From: JABCZZ01 sp964454545 | Lineage (GTDB): Bacteria > Pseudomonadota > Alphaproteobacteria > Rickettsiales > JABCZZ01 | Length of the DNA stretch: 57,844 bases | Assembly: GCA_964454545.1 (NCBI GenBank) | Contig: CAYVTI010000011.1 | Coordinates: 1 to 57,844 of the forward strand | Direction of reading: 5' to 3' | In this document: positions 52,189-57,844 of the stretch, piece by piece | Numbering within the stretch: position 1 is the stretch's first letter | How the letters are laid out: each line of letters begins with the position of its first letter | The notes under the pieces: model-generated | Database searches by the model: none | What the model was told of the DNA's origin: nothing | What the model saw: the letters and a program-made list of their open reading frames with translations, nothing else | Made by a program: the position numbers and the translations under genes

Positions 52189-53527
52189 TTTCCAGGCTGT
52201 TTATCAGGTTATTCGCCTTCCTGTCCCGCTCGCCAAGCGGCTTGAGATCATACCGGACTTCAATCAGTTTCAGAATGGAGGTGGTATCATATACCGTGTG
52301 GTCGATATATCCCCGCTTCGCAAAGGGCGATATGATGATAGCGGGCACGCGCTCGCCCGGTCCGAAGCGATCGCCCCTGGGCGGCGCCACATGATCGAAG
52401 AAGCCGCCGGCATCGTCAAAAGTCACGATAATCAGCGAGTCCTTCCATAAAGGGCTTTGTTCGATTCTTCTGATAATCTCAAACGCATGATTTTCACCGC
52501 TTTCCAAATCGGTATATCCCGGATGCATGTCAAATATGCCATCCGGCTTATAGAATGAAACGGCGGGAAGCGTGCCATTCTCAATCGCCTGCACAAAATC
52601 GCTTTCATCTTTCAGATGTTCCTTCCGCGCCTGTGTACCCGGCGCGTAATTCCTGAAATACACAAAAGGCTGATGGTGATAGATAAAGGACGATGCAGGT
52701 TTCCCCGCATCGGCATCGTTCCATCCGCCGCTATACCATGCCCAGCTGATATTCTTCCCGCTTAACCTGTCGCCAATGGTCGGCATGGCCTGAACAGGCA
52801 GGCGTTTCGCAGCGTCGCCTACCTTTTTATCATACGGCGCATTCACAGGCTGTATGGTGTTGACCGCATATCCGTCTGGCGTGAGCGCGCCGTCTTTTAC
52901 AAGCCTGCCCTTGCTATCAAGCTTTGCACGCATTTCTGCGGGAGCATCTTTATATCGCGGCGTGCATGCGCATATAAGCCACAGGTGATTAATGAAAGAT
53001 CCGCCAAACGCTGCAGTAAAGAAGTGATCGGCCAGCGTATAATTCTTCGCATACCGCCAGAGAGGAGAATATTTCTCATCATAATATCCCATGACGAGCC
53101 CTCCGGCATCGCTCATATAGGAAAACTTGTCCATTTTTCCGCCATCCATCTGCTCCTGGAGCTGGTAAAACCTGTGTACCAGATCGCCGGTTTTTTCGCT
53201 GGCATGCACATATCTGCTTATCGGGAAAGGCCGGTTGGAAAGAGTGTCCGGAAACCGCCTGTCAGGATTCTTCCCCTCCATCACCCGGGGCAAAAACGTA
53301 TAAGGTTTGCCATTTTCATCTGTTTGTATGGTTTTTTTTCCTGCACCTTTAAATCCATCCGCTCCCGGAAACGTCCCGAAAACGTTATCAAAACTATGGT
53401 TCTCGAGATAGAAAACGATAATATGGTTTATTCCGGCGAGTTCATGCCGCGGCTTTGGCTCATCCGCGTAAGCAGAGAGAGGCAGCAGCAGAAAGACAAG
53501 CAGGATATTTATGAAGTTGCGCATCAT
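52178..53527 (-). CDS. Phosphoesterase, phospholipase C / acid phosphatase family
   Basis: 449 residues with a signal peptide (1-21: INILLVFLLLPLSAYA) and a PF04185 domain. Motifs: FYLENHSFDNVFGTFPGADG (about 35-54, metal-binding ENxSFD), ADHFFTAAFGGSFINHLWL, VTFDDAGGFFDHVAPPRGD and ERVPAIIISPFA. Homologs include AcpA-type acid phosphatases and phospholipases C exported to the periplasm or outside. In a host-associated bacterium it could take part in phosphate scavenging or host lipid damage; this is inference. Confidence 0.9.
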   Translation of the reverse strand: MMRNFINILLVFLLLPLSAYADEPKPRHELAGINHIIVFYLENHSFDNVFGTFPGADGFKGAGKKTIQTDENGKPYTFLPRVMEGKNPDRRFPDTLSNRPFPISRYVHASEKTGDLVHRFYQLQEQMDGGKMDKFSYMSDAGGLVMGYYDEKYSPLWRYAKNYTLADHFFTAAFGGSFINHLWLICACTPRYKDAPAEMRAKLDSKGRLVKDGALTPDGYAVNTIQPVNAPYDKKVGDAAKRLPVQAMPTIGDRLSGKNISWAWYSGGWNDADAGKPASSFIYHHQPFVYFRNYAPGTQARKEHLKDESDFVQAIENGTLPAVSFYKPDGIFDMHPGYTDLESGENHAFEIIRRIEQSPLWKDSLIIVTFDDAGGFFDHVAPPRGDRFGPGERVPAIIISPFAKRGYIDHTVYDTTSILKLIEVRYDLKPLGERDRKANNLINSLEIKQ

Positions 53528-53592
53528 GGTGTAACAAGCTATTGAGAACAGGGGTTCACACGCTAAGTACTCATAACAAGGGCATAAATTAA

Positions 53593-55446
53593 ATGATCAT
53601 TCAAGCAATAAAGAAATATGCGCCTTTTGAAATTAAGCGCATTGCGAAGCATGTGCTCAAACATCCTTTACCTCGGAATAATGTTCTCGGCTTTCGATCC
53701 CATGAGGATACTCATGAAATACTGCGCATTGAAACGCCGGAATCCGCCCTGAAAGAGGTGGCCAAAAACAACTGGCTGGCCACTTACGCCAGGAATATAA
53801 CTTCACAAGGTGGAGAAGACGGAATAATAGAAAGAATTCTGGAAGTTATAGGCAAGAACAATCCCGGATGGTGCGTGGAGTTCGGAGCCTGTGACGGAAA
53901 ACGGGACTCAAATACCTGGCACCTGCTGAACAACAAGGGCTGGAGCGGCGTGCTTATCGAGCCGGTAGCCGAATGGTACGCAGGACTTAAAGAGAATTAC
54001 AAAAACCGTACTGATGTATATTGCCTGAACCGCTTCGTAAACTGGGAAGGCGTGGATACGCTCGATAATATCTTTTCAGAAACGCCGTTGCCGGAAGACT
54101 TCGAGCTTCTCGTAGTAGACATCGATGGTAACGACGCGCATGTTTTTGAAGCGATGCAGAACTACCGTCCCCATGTGGTTTCCATCGAATTCCACAGGCT
54201 TATCAACCCTGCGGTGCGCTTTACGCCCCCCAAAGATTTTTCCCTGAACTGGTCGGCTTCCCTCGGCGCGTTATATGATCTGGCAAAAGTCAAGGGATAT
54301 GAACTGGTGTGCGCCATCAACTGGAACGCATTTTTTGTCCGCCGCGATCATTTCGGCAAATTCGGTATCAGCGATAACAGGCCGGAAAAGATATATCATA
54401 CGCATGAGGAAATGCGGCTGTTCCAGGGATATGACGGTACGCTGCGCCTCTGCGGCATTGACACGTTTTATTGGAAATACCAGATAAACCGGGAAGGCAA
54501 ACTGGAAAATGTGCGCATAAGCCATAGCGACATACAGGTGCTGCCTGAACATCTTCGGGTTTTCAGGCCGCGCCATACCTATGAATGTAAAACGTTTGCA
54601 ACGCAGGCAGGCAAGCTGGACCACGGTTCTTTTCCGGACAACATATTGCTAGCGAAACGCAGGAACATTACCTCCGAATGCGGAGAAGACGGAATATTGG
54701 AATTTATCTTTGACACGCTTGGCATCAGGAATGGATTTGCAGTGGATGTTGGCGCATGCGACGGCAGATATTTCAGCCAGTCCTATAATCTGCTTTCCAA
54801 TCATGGCTGGCAAGGCATTGCCATCGAAAAAGATCCGCAGGCTTATGCGAAATTGTTGGAGAACTTCTCAGGAAAGAAGGATATACGCTGCCTCCATGCG
54901 GAAGTTACACGCTTTGGCATAACCAGCCTTGATAATATTCTAACTCAATATGATACCCCGCATAAATTTGATTTCCTCACGATAGATATCGAGGGAGACG
55001 ATTACCATATATGGAATTCGCTTAAGGACTTTTCCCCTGCCGTGGTTGCAGTGGATTTCAATCCCAGTATTTCCAATGATATCCTGTATGTGCAATCCTA
55101 TAACGCTCCCTCTCCATTTGGCGCATCGCTAAAAGCATTTATTGGGCTTGGCAGGACCAAGGGCTATGAACTCGCAGCCGTCACGGATTGGAATGCCATA
55201 TTCGTGCGTAAAGATCTGTTTGGAAAACTGGGCGTAAAAGATAACAGCATAGATAATATGTATTATCCCCCGTTTGAAATGCGTATGATGCAGACTATGG
55301 ACTCCTGTCTGCATCTTTTGACCGGTAAGCGCCTCATGCGACAGGATTACGATATCAATTTCGAGAATTTCCAGGTTATGCCACAATCTCTTCGCGGCCT
55401 GGGCAAAGTTTTCGGAGGGACGCCTACGGTCTTTTATGGCGATTAG
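53593..55446 (+). CDS. Tandem FkbM-like methyltransferase-domain protein
   Basis: 617 residues made of two homologous Rossmann-type units. Unit 1 (about 70-230) has NITSQGGEDGIIERILEVIG and GWCVEFGACDGK then LVVDIDGNDAHVFEAM; unit 2 (about 355-525) has NITSECGEDGILEFIFDTLG, AVDVGACDGR and LTIDIEGDDYHIWNSL. Both keep the FGACDG/VGACDG glycine-rich site and a D-I-D/E-G motif typical of the FkbM family of SAM-dependent methyltransferases. A clustered epimerase gene follows, suggesting a role in glycan or surface-sugar modification. Confidence 0.82.
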   Translation: MIIQAIKKYAPFEIKRIAKHVLKHPLPRNNVLGFRSHEDTHEILRIETPESALKEVAKNNWLATYARNITSQGGEDGIIERILEVIGKNNPGWCVEFGACDGKRDSNTWHLLNNKGWSGVLIEPVAEWYAGLKENYKNRTDVYCLNRFVNWEGVDTLDNIFSETPLPEDFELLVVDIDGNDAHVFEAMQNYRPHVVSIEFHRLINPAVRFTPPKDFSLNWSASLGALYDLAKVKGYELVCAINWNAFFVRRDHFGKFGISDNRPEKIYHTHEEMRLFQGYDGTLRLCGIDTFYWKYQINREGKLENVRISHSDIQVLPEHLRVFRPRHTYECKTFATQAGKLDHGSFPDNILLAKRRNITSECGEDGILEFIFDTLGIRNGFAVDVGACDGRYFSQSYNLLSNHGWQGIAIEKDPQAYAKLLENFSGKKDIRCLHAEVTRFGITSLDNILTQYDTPHKFDFLTIDIEGDDYHIWNSLKDFSPAVVAVDFNPSISNDILYVQSYNAPSPFGASLKAFIGLGRTKGYELAAVTDWNAIFVRKDLFGKLGVKDNSIDNMYYPPFEMRMMQTMDSCLHLLTGKRLMRQDYDINFENFQVMPQSLRGLGKVFGGTPTVFYGD

Positions 55447-55548
55447 GCAGGCTGATTCTGTTGTCCGCATCAACGAACTAGTTGCTATTGCCAAGAGGTC
55501 TGCTAAGAACGGCATAGCTTCGCCCTTAAATTAAGATTAGGAAGATAT

Positions 55549-56550
55549 ATGACGTTCTACAGCGGTCTAAAAGTCCTCGTTACCGGCGGCACAGGGTTGA
55601 TTGGCCGTCCATTGGTGGAAATGCTGCTGCAAAAAGGCGCTAAGGTTACTATCGTCTCTCTTGATGATCCTTCACGCGCACCCAAAGGTTGCACGTTTGT
55701 AAAGGCCGACCTGCGCGAATTCGCAAGCTGCATGGAGGCATGCAGGGGACAGGACATCGTTTTCCAGCTGGCTGGCGTCAAAGGTTCTCCCGCCATGACG
55801 TCCAAGCGCCCGGCGAGCTTCTTCGTACCTACCATGCAATTTTCCATCAACATGATGGAAGCCGCAAGGCGGAATGGCGTAGGACGTTTCCTGTTCACAA
55901 GTTCCGTAGGCGTATATTCTCCTGCCGAAGTATTTTTCGAAGACGATGTATGGAAGACTTTCCCCTCGCCCAATGATCGTTTCGCCGGATGGGCCAAGCG
56001 CATGGGCGAGCTGCAGGCGGAGGCCTATAAAATCGAATATGGCTGGGATAAGATATCCATAGTGCGCCCCGCCAATGTTTATGGCCCTTATGACAATTTC
56101 GATCCTGAGAATGCGATGGTCATCCCTTCTCTTATCCGCCGCGCCGTCGAAGGGGAAAAGCCTCTGACCGTATGGGGAGACGGTTCCCCGATACGCGATT
56201 TCATCCACGCACGCGATGTGGCGCGAGGCATGATGATGATGGTGGAAAAAGGAGTGAGCGAGCCTGTCAATCTCGGCTCGGGCGCAGGCGTTACCATAAA
56301 ACAGGTAGCCGAAATGGTTGCGAAATACACGCCCGGCGGAAAAGTCGATCTGGTATGGGACACAAGCAAACCAGCGGGTGACGCCAAGCGCCTGATGGAT
56401 ATGAAACGCGCTGCTTCTTATGGCTTCACATGCGAAATCGGCATTGAGGAAGGCATCAGGGAAACGATGGAATGGTTTGTGAATAACCGCAACGATGCCG
56501 ACAAACGCTACATCGCCTTCAACGACCCGATGATGAAAAAGCAGGCCTGA
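55549..56550 (+). CDS. NAD-dependent sugar epimerase/dehydratase
   Basis: 333 residues of the extended SDR family. The NAD-binding motif is VTGGTGLIGRP (about 11-21, GxxGxxG), then a serine in FTSSVGVYSP and an active-site segment FAGWAKRMGE (about 144-153), where the YxxxK position has Ala in place of Tyr. Downstream, RPANVYGPYDNF and SPIRDFIHARDVARGM are typical. AGGAAG lies ahead of the ATG. The neighbour is the FkbM-like protein. The missing tyrosine leaves activity uncertain. Confidence 0.88.
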   Translation: MTFYSGLKVLVTGGTGLIGRPLVEMLLQKGAKVTIVSLDDPSRAPKGCTFVKADLREFASCMEACRGQDIVFQLAGVKGSPAMTSKRPASFFVPTMQFSINMMEAARRNGVGRFLFTSSVGVYSPAEVFFEDDVWKTFPSPNDRFAGWAKRMGELQAEAYKIEYGWDKISIVRPANVYGPYDNFDPENAMVIPSLIRRAVEGEKPLTVWGDGSPIRDFIHARDVARGMMMMVEKGVSEPVNLGSGAGVTIKQVAEMVAKYTPGGKVDLVWDTSKPAGDAKRLMDMKRAASYGFTCEIGIEEGIRETMEWFVNNRNDADKRYIAFNDPMMKKQA

Positions 56551-56553
56551 ATA

Positions 56554-57243
56554 TCAAGGACGGCTGAGCGCAGTATCCAGAGAATCGGATAGGTCCAGCC
56601 TGACCCTATCCACCTCGTTGTCCTTCATATCGAACGCCACCGGCTTGCAGGAAATGCTCTCGCCTGCACGTATCTTCTTCCCGGTCTCGATAATAGTATG
56701 GCTTGTCACGATCTCCCGGCCTTCGCTGTCCAGCATGGTAGCGATGAGTTCGGGCAACGTGCGTTTTTCATTGGACGTATTAATCACCGCGCAGTCAATC
56801 TTTACACGGGTTTTATCATCCTTTTTCTCTTTGGAAATTTTGATGTCTGCTATTTCCAGGCCGCTGGTATTATAAATGCCCATCATTTCAAACAATCCGG
56901 AGAATTCAGGATAATCCCTGAGAATATTATCCCGGTAGGCAACCGGATAAAGCAACACATCCAGGAGCAGAAGAAATATGCATAACGCTCGTAAGCCGCC
57001 ATGCCGCCTGACAGCAGGCGATTCAGGCGCAGGCGCTGGAATGGGCCGCTCGATGGCTTCCTTGAGAACCTGTTTCACCCGCTCCTGTGACGCCATTTCC
57101 TGCGGTGAGGGAGAAACAGCATCCGTTCTCTCATGGAACCATGTATGCTTGCAGCTTGCGCAACGGAACGTGCGTCCATGCTCGCCAAATACGGCATCGG
57201 GAACCGTATAACGCGTGTTGCATTCAGGGCAGGTAATGATCAT
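56554..57243 (-). CDS. MJ0042 zinc-ribbon protein with DUF3426-like domain
   Basis: About 229 residues from the ATG at 57243; the longer frame start at 57315 would overlap the divergent ftsE start. The N-terminal zinc ribbon is CPECNTRYTVPDAVFGEHGR then FRCASCKHTWF (cysteines at 5, 8, 26 and 29). A transmembrane helix (about 84-102: LCIFLLLLDVLLYPVAY) and a C-terminal DUF3426-like domain with KIDCAVINTSNEKRTLPEL follow. It is divergent from ftsE, a conserved arrangement in Alphaproteobacteria. Confidence 0.88.
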   Translation of the reverse strand: MIITCPECNTRYTVPDAVFGEHGRTFRCASCKHTWFHERTDAVSPSPQEMASQERVKQVLKEAIERPIPAPAPESPAVRRHGGLRALCIFLLLLDVLLYPVAYRDNILRDYPEFSGLFEMMGIYNTSGLEIADIKISKEKKDDKTRVKIDCAVINTSNEKRTLPELIATMLDSEGREIVTSHTIIETGKKIRAGESISCKPVAFDMKDNEVDRVRLDLSDSLDTALSRP

Positions 57244-57287
57244 AGAATATATGTAGATTTTTAACCAGTGGCGATTATAACAATAAT

Positions 57288-57844
57288 ATGAATTTAAGCG
57301 AGAAAATATTTGCATCCCCTTCCCCCGAGCCGAAAGAGGAAGTAGTGAAACTGGAAAATGTTTCCATGGGATACCTGAGCGGGCAGGAAGTGTTGCGTGA
57401 CATTACCTTAAGTATTAACCGCGGCGGATTTTATTTTCTCTCCGGCGCAAGTGGCGTGGGAAAATCCTCTATGCTTAACATCATCTCTTTATCCGTGCGC
57501 CCCACCAGAGGGCAGGTGCGCCTTTTCGGCACGGAAACGACCAAGCTTCCACGGGAAGAACTGCCGGAATTACGCCGCCGTATCGGCACCGTATTTCAGG
57601 ATTACCGGCTTATCGACCACCTAAGCATTGAAGAAAATGTCGGCCTGCCGCTTAAAATCGCCGGGGAACCAAAAGAGGAGATTGCGGGCAAGGTCACTGA
57701 ATTGCTGGAATGGGTAGGGCTCGGACACTACCATAAGGCGCGTCCGGAAATCCTCTCCGGCGGACAGAAGCAGAGAGCGGCCATCGCACGCGCCGTCATT
57801 ACCAAGCCAGATATATTGCTTGCCGACGAGCCGAGCGGCAACCT
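57288..57844 (+). CDS. ftsE: Cell division ATP-binding protein FtsE (truncated by window end)
   Basis: ATPase partner of the FtsX membrane protein, linking division to cell-wall hydrolysis. The visible 185 residues contain an N-terminal extension (1-20), Walker A GASGVGKSS, the Q-loop FQDYRLIDHLS, the ABC signature LSGGQKQRAAIARA, and Walker B ILLADEPSGN at the window end. Only the last part, with the switch histidine, is missing. It is divergent from the zinc-ribbon gene by 44 bases. Confidence 0.93.
   Translation, partial: MNLSEKIFASPSPEPKEEVVKLENVSMGYLSGQEVLRDITLSINRGGFYFLSGASGVGKSSMLNIISLSVRPTRGQVRLFGTETTKLPREELPELRRRIGTVFQDYRLIDHLSIEENVGLPLKIAGEPKEEIAGKVTELLEWVGLGHYHKARPEILSGGQKQRAAIARAVITKPDILLADEPSGN

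Noticed and set aside
1..57844. CRISPR array, integrase, transposase or prophage genes
   Set aside because: No regularly spaced repeats and no recognisable recombinase, transposase or phage structural genes were seen on either strand.

Overview
This window is chromosomal DNA from an alphaproteobacterium, most likely a member of or close relative of the Rickettsiales. The strongest evidence is the gene string virB3-virB4-virB6-virB6-virB6-virB6 (37517 down to 26936, minus strand). This is the order known for the Rickettsiales vir homolog (rvh) type IV secretion system, with four large tandem VirB6 paralogs. PopZ, COQ9, the MJ0042 zinc-ribbon gene divergent from ftsE, and tsaE/amgK/murU genes also point to Alphaproteobacteria. 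Base composition is moderate (many genes look near 50% GC by eye), a cbb3 oxidase is encoded and several biosynthetic genes are kept. The organism is therefore less reduced than Rickettsia; a Midichloria-like or early-branching lineage is my inference.

Layout. 1-5250: pgsA, then an accessory islet with two BrnT/BrnA-type toxin-antitoxin modules, two unrecognised AT-richer ORFs and a HigBA module. 5250-15650: housekeeping and metabolism (trxB, 2-Cys peroxiredoxin, a CorC/CNNM-type protein, an unknown membrane protein, panB, rpsI, rplM, bioA, bioB, bioF, rpmB). 15620-26750: a frameshifted YciI gene, yejAB without yejEF, secB, a histidine kinase coupled to a receiver-ATPase protein, tRNA-Pro(GGG), popZ, a HIT protein, RNase P RNA, an Amidase_2 enzyme, COQ9 and a PAS kinase. 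26936-37517: the T4SS operon. 37518-40060: a gene-poor gap, tRNA-Gln, tRNA-Pro(CGG), a polyprenyl diphosphate synthase and a MurU-like gene. 40136-46022: the cbb3 oxidase locus (a DsbD_2/TauE-like gene, ccoN, ccoO, ccoQ, ccoP, ccoG, fixH). 46025-50322: amgK, tsaE, a response regulator with a degenerate HPt-like partner, and unknown membrane proteins. 50341-57844: a FliK-like protein, a phospholipase C/acid phosphatase family enzyme, a double FkbM-like protein, a sugar epimerase, a zinc-ribbon protein and truncated ftsE.

How the genes work together. VirB3, VirB4 and the VirB6 proteins form part of the inner-membrane platform of a secretion machine whose other subunits lie outside the window. 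The cco genes make a high-affinity terminal oxidase; ccoI and ccoS are not here. AmgK, MurU and the amidase fit peptidoglycan recycling. BioF, BioA and BioB cover three of the four late biotin steps.

Most unusual observation. Each BrnT/BrnA-type module is bracketed by short direct repeats copied from the 3' end of the adjacent gene. A small region between them (about 1293-1398) looks like the relic of an older pgsA/orphan-gene junction. Other points of interest: the cbb3 locus sits between amgK and murU; a perfect 16-bp-stem hairpin lies beside a tRNA; the VirB6 tails carry internal repeats; a sugar epimerase lacks the expected catalytic tyrosine; and an HPt-like protein lacks the expected histidine.
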